A DNA stretch of 64,000 bases. It comes from Hongsoonwoonella zoysiae. Its GTDB lineage: Bacteria; Pseudomonadota; Alphaproteobacteria; Rhizobiales; Stappiaceae. Positions within the stretch are counted from its first letter, which is position 1, and each line of letters begins with the position of its first letter. Positions 28,676-39,968 of the stretch are shown here, piece after piece. The position numbers and the translations under genes were made by a program. The notes beneath the pieces were generated by a model. That model was not told where the DNA came from and ran no database searches. It saw nothing but the letters and a program-made list of their open reading frames with translations. Where the stretch lies: contig NZ_JABRXF010000002.1 of the NCBI RefSeq assembly GCF_013266695.1, positions 372,001 through 436,000 on the forward strand, in the 5' to 3' direction.

Positions 28676-28857
28676 CTTCCGCTCTCTGATCGGTTGTGCC
28701 TGGAGGTTTGTCGCCAATCGCTTCTATCGTTTTCAGCGTCGTCCCGCCAACCATCCTTGCGACACTACATGCCTTGACAGCGGCGGCATTCAAGCGCATC
28801 GAAGAGAACAAAAAAAGAACATATACCTAAAGCCCGAGTACCGTGGACCCTTGCCCC

Positions 28858-29106
28858 ATGACGAGCCGAAGAGCCGGATCGCCCCTTGATTTTGACAGCA
28901 AGGCGCTGCTCGCGTGTCTGGGAAACGCGCGCAGCGAACTGATTGCCGCGCGACGAGGGATGAAGCCGCGCTCGGGCCTCGCACGCTGCGTCGATGCGCT
29001 TATAGACGATATCGACGAACTGGCGCTCGTCATGACCGGACAACGGGAATATTTCCATGCGGGCGGGCACGCAAGACTTTCGGGAAAAGCCTCCGCCAGT
29101 GAGTGA
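28858..29106 (+). CDS. Conserved-looking small hypothetical protein
   Basis: An 82-residue soluble protein beginning MTSRRAGSPLDFD, mostly helical by composition, with an acidic stretch (DALIDDIDELALVM) and ending SGKASASE. No family is recognised. The codon third positions look G/C-rich like the neighbouring genes, which supports coding. It starts 182 bases from divergent cobC and ends two bases before the convergent DUF2270 gene, a packing expected of real genes. The ribosome binding site is weak. Function unknown. Confidence 0.55.
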   Translation: MTSRRAGSPLDFDSKALLACLGNARSELIAARRGMKPRSGLARCVDALIDDIDELALVMTGQREYFHAGGHARLSGKASASE

Positions 29107-29108
29107 GT

Positions 29109-29789
29109 TCAACCCATCCCGGTGACGCTTGGGCGGTCTCCGAAGCGCCTGCGGTCATGCCATTCGCTCCAAATGGCCATGGCGCACCAGGCCGTAACGT
29201 AAATCGCGCCCATCGCGATCATCACTTCGCCGGGAATGGGCCCCACATCGGCCCTGCGCATGAACTGGTCCAGACTTGTGAGAGGTATGGGGTGGACGAT
29301 CAGCTTGCCGACGTAGGATGCGGCCTGAATCAGCAAAATCCAGAGGTAATTTCTGCGGATGCGCCGGCCGAGCGCGGTCATGAAGCTGATGTGGTAGTGC
29401 GGATGCCAGTAATCCTCCGCAAGCGTTGCCTGCCAGCCTTCTTCCATATGCAAATCGCCATCCACCAGCAACGGCGCATAGAGATGGTTTTCGATCCACC
29501 TCGCGCGTGCCCGCCAGACGTTGAAATAACGATATCGCCGCGCTTCCAGCATCAGGAAGAACAGGATCAGTATGCCGACAAGGACGAGTGGCAGCGGTGA
29601 GGCGCTCGGCGAGGAAAAGGTGATTGACAGCGCGACGCCGAGTGTGACCACCGCCCAGTTGGTGGTTGTATCGAGTCGCGTGCGCCAGATCGTGCTGCGG
29701 TAGATTTCACCGCGATATAGATGCGCGATAGCGCCAAGTTCGGCGTTTGTAAGTTCGCGCCGCCGTTGTTTCGAATCGGTATCGGCCAT
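29109..29789 (-). CDS. DUF2270 family membrane protein
   Basis: A 226-residue protein. ELTNAELGAIAHLYRGEIYR and STIWRTRLDTTTNWAVV form the family start, followed by two close helices (about 46-82). A soluble stretch follows with EARRYRYFNVWRARARWIE and LHMEEGWQATLAEDYWHP, then two C-terminal helices. These match DUF2270 as I recall it. No function is established. It is tail to tail with the small hypothetical gene and has its own upstream spacer of about 210 bases before tRNA-Cys, in which I see no other gene. Confidence 0.85.
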   Translation of the reverse strand: MADTDSKQRRRELTNAELGAIAHLYRGEIYRSTIWRTRLDTTTNWAVVTLGVALSITFSSPSASPLPLVLVGILILFFLMLEARRYRYFNVWRARARWIENHLYAPLLVDGDLHMEEGWQATLAEDYWHPHYHISFMTALGRRIRRNYLWILLIQAASYVGKLIVHPIPLTSLDQFMRRADVGPIPGEVMIAMGAIYVTAWCAMAIWSEWHDRRRFGDRPSVTGMG

Positions 29790-30002
29790 CCCGTCCTCCC
29801 GGCGTTACCGGCCGAACGCATTGGAGAACCATGGAGTCTAACTCATAAGCCGTTGGAATTCACGGTTATTCCGGCGGAGCATCCGCTTTGACCCTAAAAG
29901 CGGGTATCGGGAAAGGTGATAAGCTGGAAAGGCCGTTGCCGCAGGTGATGTTCTAGCGACAGAGCAATGCTTAAGTCAGTGGGGAATTGGCAATAAACAG
30001 GA

Positions 30003-30076
30003 TGGAGGCCTCGCCCGGAATCGAACCGGGGTATACGGATTTGCAGTCCGCTGCGTCACCACTCCGCCACGAGGCC
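30003..30076 (-). tRNA. tRNA-Cys (GCA)
   Basis: On the minus strand a 74-base cloverleaf runs from GGCCTCGTG (5') to GGTTCGATTCC and CGAGGCC plus discriminator T and encoded CCA (3'). The acceptor stem GGCCTCG/CGAGGCC is perfect. The anticodon arm GGACTGCAAATCC gives anticodon GCA, cysteine. The T arm has the invariant GGTTCGA. It lies alone between the DUF2270 gene and a hypothetical gene. Confidence 0.97.
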
Positions 30077-30173
30077 ATGAGCGGTCTTTTCAATCAGTTG
30101 CCCGGCGCTGTCAATCGATCTGTATGAAATTGTCACTCTATGTGTGCAAAAACCGCGGTTGCCGCCCTTCCGT

Positions 30174-30878
30174 TCACAAACCGGACAGGCAGTAGAGATG
30201 GCGTACGCCGCCGGAACTCCAGAAAGGCAGTATCAGACGGTTGATCGTCATATCGCGCTCTCCTTCAAGCGTCTCAACGCTGACATGAACGGTATCGCGC
30301 ACCGGGTGGTCGGTGAGCATGACCGTGCGGAGGCCGGTCGCGATTTTCCAGCGGACCGATGGCGGTAGGGCGGGGCGGCTCAGGTTCGGCGCGTTGGCCC
30401 ATTCAAGGCCCATCCATCGTGCAATCACGGTGTCTTCTCCGCAATAAAACAGCGTGGGACTGTCGTCGTCTTCTGCCTTGTCGTCGAAGATCGTGATGTG
30501 TTTCATCAACGGGTGCAGTGCCTTGTCCGGCCGACCACCCGTTTCCTGCCAGATCCTGTAGAACTTTGTCTGGGCGGAATTCATATGGGGGGAGGGACGC
30601 TTGTCGAAAGGCGTGTGAGGTGGAGGCTGCCTGGAGCCGCGCAGCGCCAGATCGACGACGGCGCTTGCAAGGCAAAGCCGGCAGCGTTCCAGAAGAAGCT
30701 CCTTTTCGGAATTGCCGAGGCTGCCGGCGTCGCATACTCCGAAAAGTTGCCGGCAAGCAGCTTCGGAAAACGTTTCAAGGCCAAGGCGTGAGACCGTTTC
30801 GCGAAATTCCATAAAGCGAAAGGAAATCGGCCGTTTCAGGCTGAGATAGGGCGGATTCGCAGCGTAATTACCGAACAT
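30174..30878 (-). CDS. Hypothetical protein, possibly PAS-like C-terminal region
   Basis: A 234-residue soluble protein. Residues 1-100 are helical with Cys pairs (CRLCLA); residues about 105-234 read FYRIWQETGGRPDKALHPLM, TLFYCGEDTVIARWMGLEWA and MTINRLILPFWSSGGVRHLY. The second half (structured sensor-like fold, then a strand-rich end with GG-VRHLY) is reminiscent of the PAS-like family seen in rhizobial regulators, but I cannot confirm it. An in-frame ATG at residue 23 is an alternative start. It is codirectional with the next hypothetical gene. Confidence 0.65.
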   Translation of the reverse strand: MFGNYAANPPYLSLKRPISFRFMEFRETVSRLGLETFSEAACRQLFGVCDAGSLGNSEKELLLERCRLCLASAVVDLALRGSRQPPPHTPFDKRPSPHMNSAQTKFYRIWQETGGRPDKALHPLMKHITIFDDKAEDDDSPTLFYCGEDTVIARWMGLEWANAPNLSRPALPPSVRWKIATGLRTVMLTDHPVRDTVHVSVETLEGERDMTINRLILPFWSSGGVRHLYCLSGL

Positions 30879-30930
30879 ATAACCGGACGAAAAAATCGCT
30901 CACCAACACAAGTCCGCAATGAGCGGGCCA

Positions 30931-31335
30931 TCAAGTGTCTGATTCTTCGGGCTTCTGCGTTATGAGATCGTTATAGACCCAAGCCATAATTTTTCCGAAG
31001 TCGTCCAGCGAACCGCTTCCGCCGATCAGAGAGCGCTCGAAAGCGGCGGCCTGTCCGTAGGCCCGCTCGATCAATGTGTAATTCGCCAGTTCACCGTCCA
31101 CGGCCGGAAAAAGCGGGGATGTGCCGCGCAACTCGACGCCGCCCAGCTCACGGATGAAATGAAACGAGGCGTGAGACGGCGCGTCGAACAGAAAATACGA
31201 TCCGGCATCTTCCATTCCCGGATTGTCCCCGGCACTCGCCGGTAATTCTATCGGGTCGAGCGAATGGCTGCCTTTGTCATCCCGCTGGCTCGCCCGGTGC
31301 TTCGCTTCGTCTGGATCATTGTCGGATTCGCTCAT
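30931..31335 (-). CDS. Hypothetical protein
   Basis: A 134-residue acidic, soluble protein. The first 40 residues are polar and probably disordered (MSESDNDPDEAKHRASQ). The rest contains AGSYFLFDAPSHASFHFIRE and FGKIMAWVYNDLITQ, which looks like a small folded domain. I know no family. The start is uncertain: an in-frame alternative codon lies 60 bases upstream and neither has a good ribosome binding site. It lies 52 bases before the 30174-30878 gene in the same direction, so they may be cotranscribed. Confidence 0.55.
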   Translation of the reverse strand: MSESDNDPDEAKHRASQRDDKGSHSLDPIELPASAGDNPGMEDAGSYFLFDAPSHASFHFIRELGGVELRGTSPLFPAVDGELANYTLIERAYGQAAAFERSLIGGSGSLDDFGKIMAWVYNDLITQKPEESDT

Positions 31336-31653
31336 CGCGCATGTCTGCAATTGCTGCCGGAAACAAAGGTCTGCGACAAAGCCGGGAAATACCAACCGCC
31401 GAAACTCATTTTATTTCGAACGGTGGTTACCGTCCAGTTTCCGACACGCAATGTGACCGGGGATTGTCCACAGGCCTTTCAAGTCGTGGACCGATAGATA
31501 GGGTCGGGCGGCTCCAAATTGCGTTTGTGTGCCGTGCGATGTGGAGGAAGCGCCTTCATGGTTACTCGAATCGCTCGATCGGAGAGCTTGTCAGGAGCGG
31601 CTGCGCCCGCTAAGGAGGCATCGGCGCAGATGCGAATATGAACGAGGCACACC
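31336..31653. other. 318-base spacer upstream of pcm
   Basis: This divergent spacer must hold promoters for pcm (plus) and the hypothetical gene (minus). I see no convincing gene, repeat or regulatory motif in it. Confidence 0.4.
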
Positions 31654-32316
31654 ATGGGCGACTTCATCCAGTCCCGTATCCGTATGGTGGACACCCAGCT
31701 GAGAACCAACGATGTCACCGACCATCGGGTTCTCGACGCTATGCAGGAAGTCCCGCGAGAGCGTTTCGTTCCAAGCGCAAGGCGAACCGTCGCCTATATC
31801 GATCAGGACATTCCCGTGCAGGGTGAAGGCGCCGGCCGCTACCTCCTGAAGCCGCACATCCTGGGCCGTCTCGTCCAACTTGCCGATGTGAGGGAGGACG
31901 ATGTCGCGTTGGTGGTAGGGTGCAGTACGGGATACAGCGTGGCGGTCCTTGCAAAGATCGCTCAGTCGGTCGTGGGATTGGAAGGCGACGAATCGCTGGT
32001 GGAGGCGGCTTCCGCCACTCTGGTTGATCTCGGCATCGAAAACGGAGCGGTGATTCAGGGCGATCTTGCCGCCGGCTGCGCTTCCGAAGGGCCTTACGAC
32101 GTCATCCTTATCGACGGAGCGGTGGAACGTCTGCCGGACGCATTGACGGCTCAACTTAAGGATGAGGGGCGCCTTGTCACGATCGAAGGGCGCGGCGGAT
32201 CGGGTTCGGCCCGCATCTACACGCGCTCCGGCGACACCGTCTCGGGCCGATTCGCCTTCAATGCCGCGGCGCATGTGCTGCCGGGTTTCGAACGGCCGAA
32301 AGAATTCGTTTTCTAA
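31654..32316 (+). CDS. pcm: Protein-L-isoaspartate O-methyltransferase family protein
   Basis: A 220-residue SAM-dependent methyltransferase. RMVDTQLRTNDVTDHRVLDA and VPRERFVPSARRTVAYID are the PCMT N-terminal blocks, ALVVGCSTGYSVAVLAKIA is SAM motif I (the usual GxGSGY is changed to GCSTGY), and YDVILIDGAVE is motif post-I/II. The family repairs isoaspartyl residues; in rhizobia this tolC-linked paralogue is conserved and its substrate is not proven. A perfect hairpin follows 7 bases after the stop, and tolC lies 693 bases downstream. Confidence 0.9.
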   Translation: MGDFIQSRIRMVDTQLRTNDVTDHRVLDAMQEVPRERFVPSARRTVAYIDQDIPVQGEGAGRYLLKPHILGRLVQLADVREDDVALVVGCSTGYSVAVLAKIAQSVVGLEGDESLVEAASATLVDLGIENGAVIQGDLAAGCASEGPYDVILIDGAVERLPDALTAQLKDEGRLVTIEGRGGSGSARIYTRSGDTVSGRFAFNAAAHVLPGFERPKEFVF

Positions 32317-32323
32317 AGTATAT

Positions 32324-32352
32324 GCCGTACAGCCTGACTTAGGCTGTACGGC
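32324..32352. repeat. Perfect 12-base hairpin after pcm
   Basis: GCCGTACAGCCT (32324-32335) and its exact reverse complement (32341-32352) enclose the loop GACTT. There is no T-run after it (AAGAATAT follows). It may still end pcm transcription or protect its 3' end. Confidence 0.8.
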
Positions 32353-32458
32353 AAGAATATGCTCAAAATACTGATTCTGATGCGATTTCTGATCGATCGG
32401 ATATTTTAGCGCGATCGGAAAGCGCCTTAGGGGTTTTCCTAAAATAGCTGTTTGTCCT

Positions 32459-32484
32459 GTCGGCTGGAGCATTCCCCAGCCGAC
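32459..32484. repeat. 9-base hairpin upstream of tolC
   Basis: GTCGGCTGG (32459-32467) pairs with CCAGCCGAC (32476-32484) around an 8-base loop. No T-run follows. Function unknown. Confidence 0.65.
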
Positions 32485-33009
32485 CGAATTGCGGTGTTTT
32501 ACTGCTTCAAGAAAACTCCTTCGCTTTCCTGAAAAGCTCTCGAGACTTCGACGGCAAGACGGGATCGGACCTTGTCGGACCTGGAAATCGTTTGCGGATG
32601 GAGGAACTGTGCAGGGCGCGCTGTCGGCATGTCGACCTTGCAGGAGATTCTGCCCGGCCGGCGGCCTTGCGCGCATAAGCGCTTCCTTGCAGTTTCAGGT
32701 GGCATTTTTCAGGTTTCGCCCGGTTCTGCCCGTCAAGAGATGCATTAGGAAGCCTGGATCGTACGGCACAGCCGGCGAAGCCTTGAGTTCATGTGCTAGT
32801 GGTAACCGGCGGCTCTGCTGCGGCGCAGCGTAATTCTTTATCCTTCCGCTGTTGCTGCAATGCCTCAGGTGCCAAAAAACGATGAGAAATCGTACGTTTC
32901 GCTGTTGTTTGTTTGCCTGATCCGGATATCAGTAAGGGAACAGTAGGGAGCGATGCGTGCAACTTGATGGGCGCGCGAATAAGAATGCCGGCGGGCATCC
33001 GGACCGAGG

Positions 33010-34407
33010 ATGAAGACGAGCATGGTGATGCGGACAAGTGTGTTTTACCGGAGTTTTTTCGGCGTTCTGGCCGGTGTAGCGCTGCCGCTTGTCGCCATGT
33101 CGTCCGGTCATGCCCAATCCATCAGTGAAGCGTTGGCTCTCGCCTACAGGAATAATCCGACGATAAATACGGCACGGGCCGAATTGCGGGCGGTCGATGA
33201 GGGTGTTCCGCAAGCTTTGTCCGGCTGGCGCCCGCAGATATTCGGTAATTTCGACGTTGGCGGCGTTTATACCAACAACAATCCCGGTTCGGATAATTAC
33301 AACAACACCGCCAGACTTGGCCTGTCCGTGCAGCAGGCGCTCTTTCGCGGTTTCAGGACCGTGAATTCGACGCGCCAGGCGGAAGCGATCGTGCGTTCGC
33401 AGCGCGAAAGCCTCAGGGCGACGGAACAGAACATCCTGTTCGACGCCGCAGCGTCCTACATGGATGTGATTCGCGATACCGCGATCGTTTCCCTTCGCCG
33501 CAGCAATATCTCCTTCCTGCAGGAGCAGGTACGCGCCGCGCAGGACAGATTCGAGGTCGGCGAGGGAACCCGGACGGACGTTTCCCAAGCACAAGCTCGC
33601 CTGGCAGACGCGCAGGCGTCGCTGAACCTTGCACTTGCCAACGTTAATACAAGCAGGGCCCGGTTCCGGCAGATTATCGGTGAAGATCCAAAGAGCCTGT
33701 CAGCCAGCACCAATATCTACAGGCTCCTGCCCAAGTCCGTGGAAGCCGCCATGAGCATAGGCGCGCAGGAACATCCCGCGATCCAGTCTGCTTTGCATGT
33801 CGTCGATGCCGCGATTTTCAATGTCAAGACGATTGAGGGCGAGCTTCTTCCGACAGTGACGCTGGAAGGTAATGTCGCGCGCGATTGGTATCCGCCGAAC
33901 TCCAACCAGACTTCGTCGGATTCCGCCACAATTTTCGGCCGGGTGTCGGTGCCGATCTATCAGGCCGGCCGGGTCACGTCGCAGGTGCGCCAGGCCAAGG
34001 AAGAACTCGGACAGGCGCAGGTGCAGGTGGACGTGGCGCGCGACCAGATCCGTGCTTCCATCGTATCCGCGTGGGGGCAGTATCAGGCGGCTGTCGCATC
34101 GATTTCCGCCGCTCAGGCAGCGGTTGAAGCCAATCAGCTTGCGCTTGAAGGTGTTATCGAGGAACAGCGCGTCGGGCAGCGTACGACGCTCGATGTGCTC
34201 GATGCGCAGCTCGAGCTGGTGAACAGCCGGGTTCAGCTTGTCACGTCTCAGCGCGATCGTGTGGTCGCGGCCTATCTTCTCGTTTCCACCATCGGCAGAT
34301 TGGGTGCGGAGCGACTCGGCGTGCCTGCGCAGATTTACCAGCCGCAGGAACATTTCCAGGAAGTGCGCAACAGCTGGTTCGGAACCAGAACGCCGGACGG
34401 CAGATAA
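33010..34407 (+). CDS. tolC: TolC family outer-membrane efflux channel
   Basis: A 465-residue outer-membrane factor that trimerises to form the exit duct of type I secretion and RND efflux systems. A signal peptide (cleavage near GHAQS, about residue 36) precedes two repeats of long amphipathic helices. SISEALALAYRNNPTINTAR opens repeat 1, RFEVGEGTRTDVSQAQARL is its signature loop, and EEQRVGQRTTLDVLDAQLEL the matching loop of repeat 2. The pcm-tolC-popZ-valS order is typical of rhizobia. The ATG at 33010 is chosen; a start 12 bases later is equally possible. Confidence 0.93.
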   Translation: MKTSMVMRTSVFYRSFFGVLAGVALPLVAMSSGHAQSISEALALAYRNNPTINTARAELRAVDEGVPQALSGWRPQIFGNFDVGGVYTNNNPGSDNYNNTARLGLSVQQALFRGFRTVNSTRQAEAIVRSQRESLRATEQNILFDAAASYMDVIRDTAIVSLRRSNISFLQEQVRAAQDRFEVGEGTRTDVSQAQARLADAQASLNLALANVNTSRARFRQIIGEDPKSLSASTNIYRLLPKSVEAAMSIGAQEHPAIQSALHVVDAAIFNVKTIEGELLPTVTLEGNVARDWYPPNSNQTSSDSATIFGRVSVPIYQAGRVTSQVRQAKEELGQAQVQVDVARDQIRASIVSAWGQYQAAVASISAAQAAVEANQLALEGVIEEQRVGQRTTLDVLDAQLELVNSRVQLVTSQRDRVVAAYLLVSTIGRLGAERLGVPAQIYQPQEHFQEVRNSWFGTRTPDGR

Positions 34408-34818
34408 GGTTTTGCGCTACGGCAGCTTTCGGCCATCCGGAGATTTTCGACAGAATTATGGACTTGACGGCCATGAACCCGAGGATTCGTGGTCGTTTCG
34501 CTCTTTGCCCGCCTCTGTCGCGCGGGGTATATTTTCAACGACGATTCGCGGCCTTGCCAATGTGCCCGCCGAAAACCCGCGTTTAGCGAACGGTGACTTT
34601 TGGAGGCGCATGACGGGGCGAAATCGATCGGCCATTCCGCGTTCGGGCGAGTTCCCGGAATGCAGGTGGACCTAAAGCGCTTCCCATTCGGATGGAATCA
34701 TCTGAAGATCGTGAAAGCGTTTAATTGGACCCGAATGGGTATTTATGGCCTGAAGTTCCTGGCAAGCGGATGACAGGCCGCCCGCGGGATGGGGCACGTT
34801 GAAGTTTTGGGGGACCTG
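34408..34818. other. 411-base spacer between tolC and popZ
   Basis: No family-like gene is seen. A 21-codon mini-frame starts at ATG 34611 after a good GGAGG site and ends at 34676. ACCCGAATGGGT near 34729 is a short palindrome. Promoter elements for popZ probably lie in the last 150 bases but I cannot place them. Confidence 0.4.
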
Positions 34819-35526
34819 ATGGCCAATCCAAACCCGGCTCAAGAACCGTCGATGGAAGAGATTCTGGCGTCGATACGCCGGATCATTTCCGACGAGGACA
34901 CCACCACAGCTCAACCGTCCGGCGGCACGCCTGCACAGGCGGCAGAAACCGGCGAGGCGGATCAGATGGATGTTGCCGGCGAGGCCATGTCGCAAGACGA
35001 TTTGGACAAGCTGTTCGATTCCGATGGCGATACTGCGGTTGAGGAGCCGGAGGCGGCGCCTGTGCCCGCCGATCCGGAGGAAGAGGATATCCTCGAACTG
35101 ACTGAAGAACAGGCCGTTTCGGAAAGTTCATCGGAAGGGGAAGAAGAAGACGAAGACGGGCCCGGCTCTTTCGAACCAGATGCGGAAGAAGCGGAGATAG
35201 CGTTCGTCGATTCCGACGGTGCCGGTGATGGGGCGGAGAGCGCCGCGGCTTTTTCCGAGCCTGACAAAAATGAGACCGCTTCGGCGGTGCAGGCGAGTGC
35301 GTCGGCGGAAGTCGAGCGCCTGGTTTCACCTTCGGTCGATACGGTGGTGAATTCCGCCTTCAGCAACCTCGCGAACACGGTGTTGATGAACAACGCCCGC
35401 ACGCTTGAGGACCTCGTCAAGGATATGTTGCGGCCAATGCTGAAAGAATGGCTGGACCAGAACCTGCCGCCGCTCGTTGAGCGCCTCGTACGCCAGGAAA
35501 TAGAAAGGGTTTCCCGCGGGCGGTAA
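34819..35526 (+). CDS. popZ: PopZ-family polar organizing protein (DUF2497)
   Basis: A 235-residue scaffold protein. The N-terminal helix EPSMEEILASIRRIISDED (about 7-25) is the conserved partner-binding segment. A long acidic, proline-containing disordered region (about 26-165) follows, and the C-terminal oligomerisation helices contain LEDLVKDMLRPMLKEWLDQN and LPPLVERLVRQEIERVSRG. In Caulobacter PopZ forms a polar microdomain that tethers the ParB-parS complex; rhizobial PopZ marks the growing pole. The ATG at 34819 has GGGGGA five bases upstream. A strong terminator follows. Confidence 0.92.
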   Translation: MANPNPAQEPSMEEILASIRRIISDEDTTTAQPSGGTPAQAAETGEADQMDVAGEAMSQDDLDKLFDSDGDTAVEEPEAAPVPADPEEEDILELTEEQAVSESSSEGEEEDEDGPGSFEPDAEEAEIAFVDSDGAGDGAESAAAFSEPDKNETASAVQASASAEVERLVSPSVDTVVNSAFSNLANTVLMNNARTLEDLVKDMLRPMLKEWLDQNLPPLVERLVRQEIERVSRGR

Positions 35527-35544
35527 GTTCGACCAATCGGAGCA

Positions 35545-35570
35545 AAGCCGCCTTTCGGGGCGGCTTTTTT
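35545..35570 (+). terminator. Rho-independent terminator after popZ
   Basis: GCCGCC (35547-35552) pairs with GGCGGC (35559-35564), extended by AA/TT, and is followed by six T (35565-35570). It starts 18 bases after the popZ stop. Confidence 0.92.
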
Positions 35571-35731
35571 GATTCAGGCAGCAAGCGGCAAGCACCCTCA
35601 GAGGATGTAGCAAGTGCCGAAAGCGGGATGTATGTCTTGCCGAGGGAGGCCGGCGATGGGAGCCGGTGGTTGACTTAGCAGCACGCTTCCGATTTACACG
35701 CTTCCGACATCCAAAATATCTGGAACACTCC

Positions 35732-38563
<2,832 letters not shown>

Positions 38564-38588
38564 GCATTGATACAAAGGCCTGGAGGAT

Positions 38589-38620
38589 GCATCGTCGGAC
38601 GATTAGCGTACGATGCCTTT
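38589..38620 (+). terminator. Probable terminator after valS
   Basis: GCATCGT (38589-38595) pairs with ACGATGC (38610-38616) around a 14-base loop and is followed by CTTTTCC. It lies 25 bases after the valS stop. Confidence 0.6.
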
Positions 38621-38686
38621 TCCGGGCCGCAATCCGTACCTAAACGCTTGAAAAGATTTCGCTCACGCAAGGATAAACGGCAGGCG

Positions 38687-39244
38687 ATGGCAAAAGGGCT
38701 GAAGAACGCGGCGAAGCGGACCGCCTTGGCCGTGGCGCGGGGGTGCGGTCTCCTTGTGTTCGTTTCGGCATTCGCCATGAACGCGCCATCTGCGCATGCG
38801 GAAAAGATCGCCAATCCCGTTGCCGTCTTTTCCGGTCTCGACAAGATCACCGGACGGATCATCTCCTTCGATGTTTATGTGGGAGAAACGGTCCAGTTTG
38901 GTGCGCTTCAGGTCACGCCGCGCATTTGTTACACGCGCCCCCCGACGGAAGCGCCCCAGACAACGGCCTTTCTTGAAGTCGACGAGATCACGCTGAACAA
39001 CGAGGTAAGGCGGATTTTCACCGGCTGGATGTTTGCGGCAAGTCCTGGCCTGCATGCGGTGGAACACGCCGTCTATGATGTCTGGCTGACGGACTGCAAG
39101 AGGTCGTCGAGTGTTCCGCCGCCCGAAGGATATTCCGGCCCGCCCGTGGAGGTGATCGAGGACGGGGGAGAGGATCTGCTGGCTGGCGATACGCCGCCTT
39201 CAGACGCCGGTCAGGTTAAGCCCGTCCCCAAGCCTTTGTTCTGA
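38687..39244 (+). CDS. DUF2155 family exported protein
   Basis: A 185-residue protein with a signal peptide (about 1-37, cleavage at AHAEK). The mature domain reads AVFSGLDKITGRIISFDVYV, VTPRICYTRPPTEAPQ and FTGWMFAASPGLHAVEHAVY, with a second Cys in DVWLTDCK; this is the DUF2155 signature of alphaproteobacteria. The two cysteines probably form a periplasmic disulfide. The C-terminus is proline-rich. Function is not established, but the gene is commonly next to aat/accBC in this group, as here. It converges on aat with a 25-base gap. Confidence 0.9.
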   Translation: MAKGLKNAAKRTALAVARGCGLLVFVSAFAMNAPSAHAEKIANPVAVFSGLDKITGRIISFDVYVGETVQFGALQVTPRICYTRPPTEAPQTTAFLEVDEITLNNEVRRIFTGWMFAASPGLHAVEHAVYDVWLTDCKRSSSVPPPEGYSGPPVEVIEDGGEDLLAGDTPPSDAGQVKPVPKPLF

Positions 39245-39269
39245 TAAGTATTTTTATCCCGGAATGGTA

Positions 39270-39947
39270 TCAGGGCTGAGCCTCGTCGAGGATGGCCAGG
39301 ACTTCCGCGCCGAGCGTTCGGTCGGGCAGGGCGTCGAAATCGCCTTCATGGCGGAGCGCCTCTTCCAGAAGCTGATTGTATTTCGATTTCGGAACCTCGA
39401 TCGCACCAAGGCTTGCGAGATGATCCGTCACGAATTGTGTGTCCAGAAGGGTGAAACCGCCCACTTTCAGGCGTGCCGCGAGATGGACGAGTGCGATTTT
39501 TGATGCATCGCGTGCAAGTGCAAACATGCTCTCGCCGAAAAAAGCTCCACCGAGGCGAACACCGTAAAGCCCGCCGACGAGCACCCCCGCCTGCCACGCT
39601 TCGACAGTGTGGCAGTGGCCCATATCGAACAACGCGCCGTAAAGGCGGCGGATTTCAGCGTTGATCCAGGTTTTCTGGCGGCCGGGCGCTGGCGCGGCAC
39701 AACCGTTTATTACGCCCTCGAAGTCGTAATCGATCCGGACTTCGTAAACATCCTGACGAATGGTGCGCCGCAGCCTGCGGGGGATGTGCAGTCCGTCAAC
39801 GGGAATGATACCCCGGCGCTCCGGCTCGATCCAGAACAGGCCCGGATCGTCTTCCGATTCGGCCATGGGAAAAATGCCGCAGGCATAGGCTTTCAGCAAA
39901 ACCTGCGGCGTAATTTCGAAGGCTATGTCACCGCCTTTGCCGGCCAT
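39270..39947 (-). CDS. aat: Leucyl/phenylalanyl-tRNA--protein transferase
   Basis: A 225-residue enzyme that adds Leu or Phe to N-terminal Arg or Lys of proteins, marking them for ClpAP through the N-degron pathway. [50 protein letters not shown] and [20 protein letters not shown] are the conserved blocks. It is the last gene of the leftward aroQ-accB-accC-aat unit, 21 bases after accC. GGAGG lies three bases before the ATG. Length matches the family. Confidence 0.95.
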   Translation of the reverse strand: MAGKGGDIAFEITPQVLLKAYACGIFPMAESEDDPGLFWIEPERRGIIPVDGLHIPRRLRRTIRQDVYEVRIDYDFEGVINGCAAPAPGRQKTWINAEIRRLYGALFDMGHCHTVEAWQAGVLVGGLYGVRLGGAFFGESMFALARDASKIALVHLAARLKVGGFTLLDTQFVTDHLASLGAIEVPKSKYNQLLEEALRHEGDFDALPDRTLGAEVLAILDEAQP

Positions 39948-39968
39948 GATCCTCCAGTGGGATTCGAA

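Larger units (their letters stand above)
32317..33009. other. 693-base spacer between pcm and tolC
   Basis: It contains two strong hairpins (32324-32352 and 32459-32484) and a T/G-rich region just before tolC with the small palindrome ACGAT/ATCGT near 32880-32895. Frames through it have no family resemblance or ribosome binding site, so I call no gene. Its length allows a small RNA or a long tolC leader. Confidence 0.5.

Noticed and set aside
28676-28860. Possible cobalamin riboswitch upstream of cobC
   Set aside because: No B12-box-like sequence or matching stem arrangement could be seen.
31654-32316. pcm motif I altered from GxGSGY to GCSTGY suggested a dead methyltransferase
   Set aside because: The change is mild, the rest of the SAM fold is intact, and the tolC-linked rhizobial form is known to differ; inactivity is not supported.
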